A stretch of 64,000 bases of DNA from Streptomyces broussonetiae (GTDB lineage: Bacteria; Actinomycetota; Actinomycetes; Streptomycetales; Streptomycetaceae), in contig NZ_CP047020.1 in assembly GCF_009796285.1 (NCBI RefSeq), forward strand, positions 1,302,001-1,366,000. The letters run 5' to 3'. The notes beneath the pieces are model-generated. The model searched no databases, had not been told where the DNA came from, and was given only the letters and a program-made list of their open reading frames with translations. Made by a program: the position numbers and the translations under genes. This document shows positions 1-8,177 of this stretch, one piece after another (position 1 is the stretch's first letter; the number at the start of each line of letters is the position of its first letter).

Positions 1-556
1 GGGCGGCGGCGTCCCAGCGGCCGTAGAAGAACGGCAGGAAGACGTCGTCGAAGTCCGCCTCCCCCACCAGCCATGCCCGGAAGGCGGGGAAGGCCTTCTC
101 GAACCAGGGCTCGTCCGCGCGCAGCCGGGCCGCGGCGAGCCGGTCCTCGGGCGCCGCCCGCAGGCCCAGCCCGGTCAGGTTCGGGGTGATCAGCACCAGC
201 CGCCGGATGCGCCGCGGGTGGCGGGCCGCGTAGAGCATGGCCAGGGCGGCACCCGCCGAGTGGGCGAGCAGATCCATGTGCTCCAGGCCCATGTGTGCGC
301 GCCATGTCTCCACGTCCTCGACCATCCGGTCGCAGCGGTACGTCGCCGGGTCCGCGGGCACCGCGGAGTCGCCGGTGCCCCGCAGGTCGAGCAGGGCCAA
401 CCGGCGGTGCGCGGTCAGCCCGCCGAGGTCCTCGAGGTAGGCGGAGGCACGCATGGGGCCGCCGGGCAGCACGACGAGGGGCTCGCCCTCGCCCCGCAGG
501 TGGTAGGCGAGCCGGGTCCCGTCGGTCGTGGTGAAGGTGGGCATGGCCGCGATCAT
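1..556 (-). CDS. alpha/beta hydrolase, C-terminus beyond window
   Basis: The minus strand reads an alpha/beta hydrolase that begins MIAAMPTFTTTDGTRLAYHL and is still open at base 1, so its C-terminus is missing. The oxyanion-hole region (LVVLPGGP) and the nucleophile elbow (LLAHSAGAALA, Ser in HSAG) are visible, followed by the strand region LVLITPNL. Proline-iminopeptidase-like hydrolases have this layout, but the substrate cannot be told. A second in-frame ATG lies at 544. Neither start has a strong Shine-Dalgarno. It is divergent from the phenylacetate-CoA ligase at 749. Confidence 0.85.
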   Translation of the reverse strand, partial: MIAAMPTFTTTDGTRLAYHLRGEGEPLVVLPGGPMRASAYLEDLGGLTAHRRLALLDLRGTGDSAVPADPATYRCDRMVEDVETWRAHMGLEHMDLLAHSAGAALAMLYAARHPRRIRRLVLITPNLTGLGLRAAPEDRLAAARLRADEPWFEKAFPAFRAWLVGEADFDDVFLPFFYGRWDAAA

Positions 557-748
557 GTCGGTCCACCCCGGCGGGGCGCAACGTTTTTGCGTACGGGCGC
601 CGCATCCCGCCCGGCGCGGGCGCGGAACCGGGCAGAAAATCCGTGCACCCCCCTTGCCTGATCGCGCATGGCCTGAATTACTGGCCCCGAACGAGTCAAC
701 CGAATGATCGGTCGTCCGGTATGTACGGCCTGCAAGGGAGACGTCTCG

Positions 749-2053
749 ATGGCGGATGCGACGGACCTGCGCGACGCGGGCGAACGGCTCGGGCCCGACG
801 AGCTGCGGGCGCTCCAGCTGGAGCGGCTGCGCGCCTCGCTGCGGCACGCCTACGACCACGTGCCGTTCTACCGGGAGTCCTTCGACAAGGCCGGCGTCCA
901 CCCGGAGGACTGCCGTTCCCTCCCGGACCTCGCCCACTTCCCCTTCACGACCAAGGCCGACCTCAGGGCGAACTACCCGTACGGCATGTTCGCCGTCCCC
1001 CGGGAGCGGATCCGCCGGCTGCACGCCTCCAGTGGCACCACGGGACACCCCACGGTGGTCGGCTATACGGACAACGACCTTTCCATGTGGGCCGACATGG
1101 TGGCGCGCTCGCTACGGGCGGCCGGCACACGGCCCGGCGACATCGTGCATGTGGCGTACGGCTATGGACTGTTCACCGGCGGTCTGGGCGCCCACTACGG
1201 TGCCGAGCGCCTGGGCTGTACGGTCGTCCCCGCATCCGGCGGTATGACGGCCCGGCAGGTGCAGCTGATCCGGGACCTGGAGCCGACCGTCATCATGGTG
1301 ACCCCGTCCTACATGCTCACGCTGCTGGACGAGTTCGAGCGGCAGGGCGTGGACCCGCGCACCACCTCGCTGCGGGCCGGCGTGTTCGGGGCGGAGCCCT
1401 GGACCGAGCAGATGCGGCGCGAGATCGAGGAGCGGTTCGGGATCGACGCCGTCGACATCTACGGGCTGTCCGAGGTGATCGGTCCCGGTGTGGCCCAGGA
1501 GTGCGTGGAGACCAAGGACGGGCTGACCGTGTGGGAGGACCACTTCTACCCGGAGGTGGTCGACCCGATCACGGGCGAGGTGCTGCCGGACGGCGAGCAG
1601 GGGGAGCTGGTGTTCACCTCGCTGACCAAGGAGGCCATGCCGATCGTGCGGTACCGGACCAGGGACCTGACGCGGCTGCTGCCCGGCACGGCCCGGGTGT
1701 TCCGGCGGATGGAGAAGGTCACCGGGCGCAGTGACGACATGGTGATCCTGCGCGGAGTGAATCTGTTCCCGACCCAGATCGAGGAGATCGTGCTCCGCAC
1801 GCCCGGTGTGGCACCCCACTTCCAGCTCCGGCTGACCCGCGAGGGGCGCCTGGACAGCCTCACCGTCCGCGCCGAGGCCCGTCCGGACGCGCCTTCGCAG
1901 ACGCGCGAGGCGGCGGCCCGGTCCATCGTCGCGGCCGTGAAGGACGGCATCGGGGTCTCGGTGGACGTGGAGATCGTCGACCCCGAGTCGCTGGAACGGT
2001 CGGTGGGCAAGATCCGCCGCATCGTGGACCTGCGGTCGCGGGACGCGGGGTAG
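749..2053 (+). CDS. paaK: phenylacetate-CoA ligase
   Basis: This is a 434-residue adenylate-forming enzyme of the PaaK type. It would activate phenylacetate or a related aryl acid to its CoA thioester with ATP in the cytoplasm. The order of features is that of PaaK: an N-terminal HAYDHVPFYRE segment, the AMP-binding P-loop ASSGTTGHPTV, the YGLSEVIGPGV segment, the RYRTRDLTR motif and a small C-terminal domain starting near SDDMVILRGVN. The length is normal. I chose ATG 749 over an upstream in-frame ATG at 704 because AAGGGAG at 734-740 is well placed for it. No other paa genes are adjacent, so it could serve a different aryl acid. Confidence 0.9.
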   Translation: MADATDLRDAGERLGPDELRALQLERLRASLRHAYDHVPFYRESFDKAGVHPEDCRSLPDLAHFPFTTKADLRANYPYGMFAVPRERIRRLHASSGTTGHPTVVGYTDNDLSMWADMVARSLRAAGTRPGDIVHVAYGYGLFTGGLGAHYGAERLGCTVVPASGGMTARQVQLIRDLEPTVIMVTPSYMLTLLDEFERQGVDPRTTSLRAGVFGAEPWTEQMRREIEERFGIDAVDIYGLSEVIGPGVAQECVETKDGLTVWEDHFYPEVVDPITGEVLPDGEQGELVFTSLTKEAMPIVRYRTRDLTRLLPGTARVFRRMEKVTGRSDDMVILRGVNLFPTQIEEIVLRTPGVAPHFQLRLTREGRLDSLTVRAEARPDAPSQTREAAARSIVAAVKDGIGVSVDVEIVDPESLERSVGKIRRIVDLRSRDAG

Positions 2054-2252
2054 GGGAGGCAGGGCGCGGCCGTGCGCCGGACCGAGCCGGTCACCGGCCG
2101 CGGGACGGTCGTATCGACGTACCTCGAAACGTCGGCGGCGGCCGGTACTCCGGAGCCGTGATGGACACCGCCCTCCCTCCCCTGCCGGGAGCTGGGCCGA
2201 TCCCACTGGCCGACCGGGCACCGCAGGCCCGTCCGGGCGCTCGGGCCACCAG

Positions 2253-3749
2253 CTAGCCGCGGAAGCGGTCCCGGAGTTCGCGTTTGAGGATCTTGCCGCT
2301 GGCGTTGCGGGGCAGCTCGTCGACGAACAGGATCCGCTTGGGGGCCTTGAAGGGGGTCAGCCGCTCCTTCACGTGGGTGATGAGCTGGTCCTCCGTGACG
2401 TCGCCACGGGAGACGACGACGGCGGTGACGGCCTCGATCCAGTGGTCGTCGGGCAGACCGATCACCGCGGTCTCGGCGACGGCCTCGTGGGTGTAGAGAG
2501 CGTCCTCGACCTGGCGTGAAGCGACCAGAACACCACCGGAGTTGATGACGTCCTTCACCCGGTCCACGATCGTGAAGTAGCCGTCGGCGTCGCGCACCGC
2601 GAGGTCGCCGGAGTGGAACCAGCCGTCCCGGAAGGCCTCGGCGCTCTCCTCGGGCCTGTCCCAGTAGCCCTCGCACAACTGCGGTGAGCGGTAGACGATT
2701 TCACCGGGCGTGCCGTCGGGCACGTCCTGTCCCCGGTCGTCCACGACCCGCGCGTCCACGAAGAGCACGGTCCGGCCGCAGGAGTCCAGGCGGCCCTCGT
2801 GTTCGTCGGGGGCGAGCACGGTGGCCAGCGGGCCGACCTCGCTCTGTCCGAAGCAGTTGTAGAACGCGAGTTTCGGCAGGCGTTGGCGCAGGCGCTCCAG
2901 CACCGGGACGGGCATGATCGAGGCACCGTAGTAGGCCTTGCGCAGGCCGTCGAGGGCGCGGGTGGCGAAGTCGGGACGGCCCGCGAGGGCGATCCACACC
3001 GTGGGCGGCGCGAACAGGCTGTCCACGCGGCCCGCTTCGATCAGGTCGAACAGCCGGTCCCCGTCGGGGACGTCCAGGACGAGGTTGGTCGCGCCGATCG
3101 CCAGGTACGGCAGCAGGAACACGTGCATCTGCGCGGAGTGGTACAGCGGCAGCGCGTGCACCGGGCGGTCGCCGGCGCTCAGGTCGAGTGCGGTGATCGC
3201 GCTCAGGTACTCGTGGACCAGCGCCCGGTGAGTCATCATCGCGCCCTTGGGCAGGGCCGTCGTGCCGGAGGTGTACAGCAGTTGGACCAGGTCCTCGGTG
3301 CGGGGTTCCGGCCCGTCGTACGGCGAAGTGTCCGCCAGCCGGGCCAGGAGGGAGCCCTGGGCGTCCCTGAGTGGCAACGTCCGTACGCCGTGCGGGAGTC
3401 GGCCGGCCAGGTCGGGGTCGGCCAGTGCGAGGGTGCTGCCGGACTGGGCGACGAGATACGCCAGGTCTGCGCCGGTGAGGTTCTGGTTGACCGGCACATG
3501 GACCAGACCCGCCCGGGCGCAGGCGAGGAAGGCGATCAGATAGGCGTCGGAGTTGTGGCCGTACGCGGCAACCCGGTCGCCGGGCTCGAGCCCCTCGGCG
3601 AGCAGCACCGAGGCCGCACGGGAGACGGCGTCGTCGAGTTCCTCGTACGTCCAACGGCGCTCGCCGTACTCCACCGCGACCCGCGCCGGGGTGCGCCGGG
3701 CGCTGCGGCGCAGCACTCCGTCGACCGTGCTGCCGTGTCCCTGCGTCAT
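2253..3749 (-). CDS. AMP-dependent acyl-CoA synthetase (FadD-like)
   Basis: This 498-residue protein is a class I acyl-CoA synthetase. It shows the AMP-binding motif LLYTSGTTALPKGAMMTH, the YNCFGQSEVGP adenine-pocket segment, the GWFHSGDLAVRDADGYF hinge motif and the C-terminal PRNASGKILKRELR with the catalytic Lys. It would form acyl-CoA from a fatty or aryl carboxylate via acyl-AMP. The start is the ATG at 3749. It is the last of three minus-strand genes that all look catabolic (acyl-CoA ligase, acyl-CoA ligase, nitronate-monooxygenase-like). The chain-length preference is unknown. It converges on the PaaK-like gene. Confidence 0.88.
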   Translation of the reverse strand: MTQGHGSTVDGVLRRSARRTPARVAVEYGERRWTYEELDDAVSRAASVLLAEGLEPGDRVAAYGHNSDAYLIAFLACARAGLVHVPVNQNLTGADLAYLVAQSGSTLALADPDLAGRLPHGVRTLPLRDAQGSLLARLADTSPYDGPEPRTEDLVQLLYTSGTTALPKGAMMTHRALVHEYLSAITALDLSAGDRPVHALPLYHSAQMHVFLLPYLAIGATNLVLDVPDGDRLFDLIEAGRVDSLFAPPTVWIALAGRPDFATRALDGLRKAYYGASIMPVPVLERLRQRLPKLAFYNCFGQSEVGPLATVLAPDEHEGRLDSCGRTVLFVDARVVDDRGQDVPDGTPGEIVYRSPQLCEGYWDRPEESAEAFRDGWFHSGDLAVRDADGYFTIVDRVKDVINSGGVLVASRQVEDALYTHEAVAETAVIGLPDDHWIEAVTAVVVSRGDVTEDQLITHVKERLTPFKAPKRILFVDELPRNASGKILKRELRDRFRG

Positions 3750-3806
3750 GACAGCCGATCCTGGGGCCGCCGGACGCGCCGGTCAAGCACCCCGGTCCCA
3801 CCGCGG

Positions 3807-5369
3807 TCACACCGGGCGGGTGCGTCCCCGCCAGTACGGATCGCGCAGCCGCCGCTTGTAGAGCTTGCCGTTGGGGTCGCGGGGCATCTCGGCGATGAAG
3901 TCGACGCTCCTGGGCCGCTTGTAGCCGGCCAGGCGCTCGGCGCAGTGGTCGAGGAGGGCGCTGGCGAGGGCCGGTCCGGGCTCGTGGCCGGGGGCCGGTT
4001 CGACGACGGCCTTGACCTGCTCTCCCCAGTCGTCGTGCGGGATGCCGAAGGCGGCGGCGTCGGCGACGGCCGGATGCGAGAGCAGTGCGGACTCGATCTC
4101 GGCCGGGTAGATGTTGACCCCGCCGGAGATGATCATGTCTATCTTGCGGTCGCGGAGGAAGAGGTAGCCGTCCTCGTCCAGTACGCCGAGATCGCCGACG
4201 GTGAAGAAGTCGCCGATGCGGTTCTTGCGGGTCTTGGCCTCGTCCTTGTGGTACGAGAAGCCGCCGGTGCTCATCTTCATGTAGACGGTGCCGAGCCGGC
4301 CGGGCGGCAGCCGGTTGCCGTCGTCGTCGAAGACCGCGAGTTCACTGATGGGCCAGGCCTTGCCGACCGTGCCGGGCTTCTTCAGCCAGTCCTCGGCGGT
4401 GGCGAAGGCACCACCGCCCTCGCTGGCCGCGTAGTACTCCTCCACACAGTGGCCCCACCAGTCGATCATGGCCCGCTTCACATGGTCCGGGCAGGGGGCT
4501 GCGCCGTGGATGGCGTGCCGCATGGAGGAGACGTCGTAGCGGTCCCGTACCTCCTGCGGGAGGGCCAGCAGGCGGTGGAACTGGGTCGGGACCATATGGG
4601 TGTGCGTGCACCGGTGGGTGTCGATGCGGTCGAGCATCTCCTCGGGGGTCCACTTGTCCATGAGCACCAGCCGGTGCCCGATGTGCAGGGACGCGCCCGC
4701 GAACTGCAGGACGGCCGTGTGGTAGAGCGGCGAGCAGACCAGGTGGACGTTGCCGTCGAAGGGCTTGATGCCGAAGATGCCGAGGAAGCCTCCGAGGTAG
4801 GCCTCCTCGGGGGTCTTTCCTGGCAGTGGGCGGCGGATGCCCCGCGGGCGGCCCGTCGTACCGGAGGTGTAGTTCATGACCCAGCCGAGTTCGCGGTCGG
4901 CGGGGGCCGACTCCGGCTGTCCGTCCAGGAGTTGGGAGTACGGCCGGAAGTCCTCGACCTCGCCGACCGCGTACCGGTGACCGGCGGGCAGCCCCGCCTC
5001 GTCGGCGGCGGCGCGTGCGGCGGCGCCGAACCGCTCGTGGGCGATGAGCACCTTGGCACCGGAGTCGGCGACGATCCAGGCGATCTCGGGGCCGACGAGG
5101 TGGTGGTTGACCGGCACCAGATACAGGCCGGCCTGGGTGGCGGCCAGGTAGGCGGTGAAGAACTCGACGCCGTTGGGCAGGACGACGGCGAAGGAGTCGC
5201 CGCGCTCGAGGCCGGCCGCGCGCAGCCCGTGGACGAGCCGGTTGGCGGCGGCGTGCAGCCGTCCGGCGGTCCACTCCTCGCCGTCGGGGGCGATGAGGAC
5301 GGTGTGGTCGGGATCCTGGGCTGCCTGCGCCCAGAATCCGGCTGGAGGCGTGCTGACGGGTGCGCTCAC
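3807..5369 (-). CDS. acyl-CoA synthetase
   Basis: A second class I acyl-CoA synthetase of 520 residues (VSAPVSTPPAGFWAQ start, GTG). The P-loop is VMNYTSGTTGRPRGIRR, the hinge is FFTVGDLGVLDEDGYLF, and the C-terminus has MPRDPNGKLYKRRLRDPYW with the expected Lys. The GTG start at 5369 overlaps the TGA of the upstream gene (5366-5368) by four bases, so the two are translationally coupled. Steroid and branched-acid degradation clusters of actinobacteria often pair such ligases with nitronate-monooxygenase-like flavoproteins, but the substrate is not determined here. Confidence 0.88.
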   Translation of the reverse strand: MSAPVSTPPAGFWAQAAQDPDHTVLIAPDGEEWTAGRLHAAANRLVHGLRAAGLERGDSFAVVLPNGVEFFTAYLAATQAGLYLVPVNHHLVGPEIAWIVADSGAKVLIAHERFGAAARAAADEAGLPAGHRYAVGEVEDFRPYSQLLDGQPESAPADRELGWVMNYTSGTTGRPRGIRRPLPGKTPEEAYLGGFLGIFGIKPFDGNVHLVCSPLYHTAVLQFAGASLHIGHRLVLMDKWTPEEMLDRIDTHRCTHTHMVPTQFHRLLALPQEVRDRYDVSSMRHAIHGAAPCPDHVKRAMIDWWGHCVEEYYAASEGGGAFATAEDWLKKPGTVGKAWPISELAVFDDDGNRLPPGRLGTVYMKMSTGGFSYHKDEAKTRKNRIGDFFTVGDLGVLDEDGYLFLRDRKIDMIISGGVNIYPAEIESALLSHPAVADAAAFGIPHDDWGEQVKAVVEPAPGHEPGPALASALLDHCAERLAGYKRPRSVDFIAEMPRDPNGKLYKRRLRDPYWRGRTRPV

Positions 5370-6478
5370 GACTGGCCGCTCCTTCCGGCGATGCGGTTGA
5401 TGCGGTCCACGGCCCGCTCGAAGCCGCGGGTGAGGTCGTCGAAGACGGCCTGGACGGTGCGTTCGCTGCTCATCCGGCCGACGATCTGCCCGACGGGGGT
5501 GCCGAGCAGCGGTTCGACCTCGTACTTCTGGATCCGGGAGACCGCCTCGGCCACCAGCAGGCCCTGCAGCGGCATGGGCAGGGTGCCGGGTCCGGCCGGG
5601 TCGTCCCAGGCGTCGGTCCATTCGGTACGGAGCTGACGCGCGGGTTTGCCCGTCAGGGCACGTGAGCGGACGGTGTCCCCGGAGCCGGCGGCGAGCAGCT
5701 TGCGGGTCAGGGCGGGAGCGTGCAGATCGGCCTCTGTGGTGGTGAGCCACAGGGAGCCGAGCCACACACCCTGGGCGCCGAGGGTGAGGGCGGCGGCCAC
5801 CTGTTGTCCGCTGCCGATGCCTCCCGCGGCCAGCACGGGCAGCGGGTCGACGGCGTCCACGATCTCGGGGGTGAGCACCATCGTGGCGATCTCCCCGGTG
5901 TGGCCGCCCGCCTCGTAGCCCTGGGCGACGACGATGTCGATGCCCGCCTCCTGGTGCTTGCGGGCGTGCCGGGCGCTGCCCGCGAGCGCGGCGACCAGGA
6001 CACCCTGGTCGTGGGCGCGGGCGACGACGTCGGCGGGCGGGGAGCCGAGGGCGTTGGCGAGCAGCTTGATCGGATGGTCGAAGGCGACGTCGAGCTGGGT
6101 GCGGGCGACCTGCTCCATCCACCCGGTGATGCGCCATCCGGAGGCCTCGCCGTCGGCCAGTTCCGGCACTGCGTGCTTGGCGAGGGTGTCGCGGACGAAC
6201 TGCCGGTGCCCCTCGGGGATCATCGCCTCGACGTCCGCCTCGGAAACGCCCTCCACCTTCTTCGCGGGCATCACCACGTCCAGCCCGTAGGGGCGGTCGC
6301 CGACGTGTGCCTCGATCCAGTCGAGGTCGCGTTTGAGGTCGTCGGGAGCGGTGTAGCGGACCGCGCCGAGCACGCCGAAGCCGCCGGCCCGGCTGATGGC
6401 CGCGGCGACGGCAGGGAACGGCGTGAAGCCGAAGACGGCGTGCTCGACTCCCAGTTTCTTGCTCAGCTCCGTCTGCAT
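5366..6478 (-). CDS. nitronate monooxygenase family flavoprotein
   Basis: This 370-residue TIM-barrel flavoprotein belongs to the 2-nitropropane dioxygenase / enoyl-reductase-II-like family. Visible features are the N-terminal substrate/FMN region (FGFTPFPAVAAAISRAGGFG), a central IDIVVAQGYEAGGHTGE segment carrying the His used in the family, and the FMN phosphate-binding VLAAGGIGSGQQVAAALTLG. It would be FMN-dependent, oxidising nitronates or acting on an acyl-CoA intermediate. The ATG at 6478 is preferred; an in-frame TTG at 6496 has no ribosome site. It leads the coupled pair with the ligase at 3807. Confidence 0.87.
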   Translation of the reverse strand: MQTELSKKLGVEHAVFGFTPFPAVAAAISRAGGFGVLGAVRYTAPDDLKRDLDWIEAHVGDRPYGLDVVMPAKKVEGVSEADVEAMIPEGHRQFVRDTLAKHAVPELADGEASGWRITGWMEQVARTQLDVAFDHPIKLLANALGSPPADVVARAHDQGVLVAALAGSARHARKHQEAGIDIVVAQGYEAGGHTGEIATMVLTPEIVDAVDPLPVLAAGGIGSGQQVAAALTLGAQGVWLGSLWLTTTEADLHAPALTRKLLAAGSGDTVRSRALTGKPARQLRTEWTDAWDDPAGPGTLPMPLQGLLVAEAVSRIQKYEVEPLLGTPVGQIVGRMSSERTVQAVFDDLTRGFERAVDRINRIAGRSGQS

Positions 6479-6556
6479 GGGCGCAGGATGCCGCAACCGG
6501 CCGGACGACGGAAGAGCTTTTCTGACGTCCCGTCAGATTCTTTGTGGTCGGCGACG

Positions 6557-8122
6557 CTACGCTGCGGCCTCCAGCACCGCCATCGCCGCGTTGTGTCCCG
6601 GCACCCCGCTCACCCCTCCCCCGCGCACGGCCCCCGCGCCGCACAGCAGGACGTTCGCGTGGCCCGTCTCCACGCCCCAACGACCGGTGCCCTGCTGGGC
6701 GTACGGCCAGGACAGGGCGCGGTGGAAGATGTTGCCACCGGGCAGCCCGAGATCCCGTTCCAGGTCGAGCGGGGTCTTCGCCTCGATGCAGGGGCGGCCG
6801 TCGGCGTCGGTGGCCAGGCAGTCGGCGAGCGGTTCGGCGAGGTGGGCGTCGAGCTGGGCGAGGGTGGACTTGAGCAGTTCGTCGCGGACGGCGTCGTTGT
6901 CCCGGTCGAAGAGCCGGGCGGGGGTGTGCAGCCCGAACAGCGTGAGCGTGTGGTAGCCGCGCCGGGCGAGTTCGGGGCCGAGGATGCTCGGGTCGGTCAG
7001 GGAGTGGCAGTAGATCTCCGAGGGCGGTACGGCGGGCAGTTCGCCGGCGGCGGCCTGGGCGTGGGCGGTGGCGAGCTGCCGGTAGCCCTCGGCGATGTGG
7101 AAGGTGCCTGCGAAGGCCTCGCGCGGGTCGGCGTCCGGGTCGCGCAGCCTGGGCAGTCGGGTGAGCAGCATGTTGACCTTGAGCTGGGCGCCCTCGGCCG
7201 GTTCGGGCGTCAAGTCCCCTGTGAGCAGGGCAAGTTCCTGCGGGGAGGCGTTGACCAGGACGTGCCGGGCTGCGGCGACGCCCTCGCCGTCGGCCGTGCG
7301 GTAGGTGACCTCGGCGCGCTTGCCGTCGGTGGCGATCCGGATCGCCTCGTGGCCGGTACGCAGGACCGCGCCCGCACGGCGGGCGGCGGCGGCCAGCGCG
7401 TCGGTGAGGGCGCCCATGCCACCGACGGGCACGTCCCAGGCGCCGGTGCCGCCGCCGATGACGTGGTAGAGGAAACACCGGTTCTGCGCGAGGGAGGGCT
7501 CGTGGGCGTCGGCGAAGGTGCCGATCAGGGCGTCGGTGAGGACCACGCCCCGTACCAGGTCGTCGGCGAAGTTCCGCTCGACCGCGACGCCGATCGGCTC
7601 CTCGAACAGGGCGCGCCAGGCGGTGCCGTCGTCGATGCGGCGGCGCAGTTCGTCGCGGGTGGGCAGCGGCTCGGTGAGGGTCGGGAAGACCCGCTCGGCG
7701 ACGCGGGCGGTCATGTCGTAGAAGCGCTGCCAGGCCTCGTACTCGCGCTCGGAGCCGGTCAGCCGGGCGAAGGCCTCGCGGGTGCGCTGCTCGCCGCCGC
7801 CGACGAGGAGTCCGGTGGGCCGGCCGTCGCGTTCGGCGGGGGTGTACGAGGAGATGGTGCGGGCGCGGACCCGGAAGTCGAGCCCGAGGTCGCGCACGAT
7901 CTTCTGCGGCAGCAGGCTGACCAGGTAGGAGTAGCGCGACAGCCGGGCGTCGACGCCGGTGAAGGCGCGCGTGGAGACGGCGGCGCCGCCGGTGTGGTCC
8001 AGCCTTTCCAGCACCAGCACGGAGCGGCCGGCCCGGGCGAGGTAGGCGGCGGCGACCAGGCCGTTGTGTCCACCGCCGACGATCACGGCGTCATAGGTAC
8101 GGGTTCCCTCGTTGGCAGCCAT
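6557..8122 (-). CDS. phytoene-desaturase-like FAD oxidoreductase
   Basis: A 521-residue FAD-dependent oxidoreductase of the CrtI/NAD(P)-FAD amine-oxidase superfamily. The N-terminus holds the dinucleotide-binding motif AVIVGGGHNGLVAAAYLARA followed by the acidic VLVLERLDHTGGAAVS. The C-terminus has the FAD-closing segment VLLCGAGAVRGGGVSGVPGHN. The start ATG at 8122 has AAGGA just upstream. No carotenoid genes are near, so this is more likely one of the broadly distributed CrtI-like proteins of unknown substrate than a true phytoene desaturase. Confidence 0.85.
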   Translation of the reverse strand: MAANEGTRTYDAVIVGGGHNGLVAAAYLARAGRSVLVLERLDHTGGAAVSTRAFTGVDARLSRYSYLVSLLPQKIVRDLGLDFRVRARTISSYTPAERDGRPTGLLVGGGEQRTREAFARLTGSEREYEAWQRFYDMTARVAERVFPTLTEPLPTRDELRRRIDDGTAWRALFEEPIGVAVERNFADDLVRGVVLTDALIGTFADAHEPSLAQNRCFLYHVIGGGTGAWDVPVGGMGALTDALAAAARRAGAVLRTGHEAIRIATDGKRAEVTYRTADGEGVAAARHVLVNASPQELALLTGDLTPEPAEGAQLKVNMLLTRLPRLRDPDADPREAFAGTFHIAEGYRQLATAHAQAAAGELPAVPPSEIYCHSLTDPSILGPELARRGYHTLTLFGLHTPARLFDRDNDAVRDELLKSTLAQLDAHLAEPLADCLATDADGRPCIEAKTPLDLERDLGLPGGNIFHRALSWPYAQQGTGRWGVETGHANVLLCGAGAVRGGGVSGVPGHNAAMAVLEAAA

Positions 8123-8177
8123 GGTCCTTCGTAACACGTGATGATCGACGGCGGCCAGAGGTGCGCCCCGGGTGCGG

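Noticed and set aside
2799..5636. Very long open frame on the + strand across the two acyl-CoA ligases (945 codons).
   Set aside because: It is antisense to three well-supported enzymes, has no conserved domain, and arises from the GC-rich third positions of the minus-strand genes.
3807..7478. Extension of the acyl-CoA ligase frame upstream to 7478 (1223 codons).
   Set aside because: The extra N-terminal part is Arg/Pro-rich nonsense overlapping two other genes; the GTG at 5369 with the GTGA overlap is the better start.
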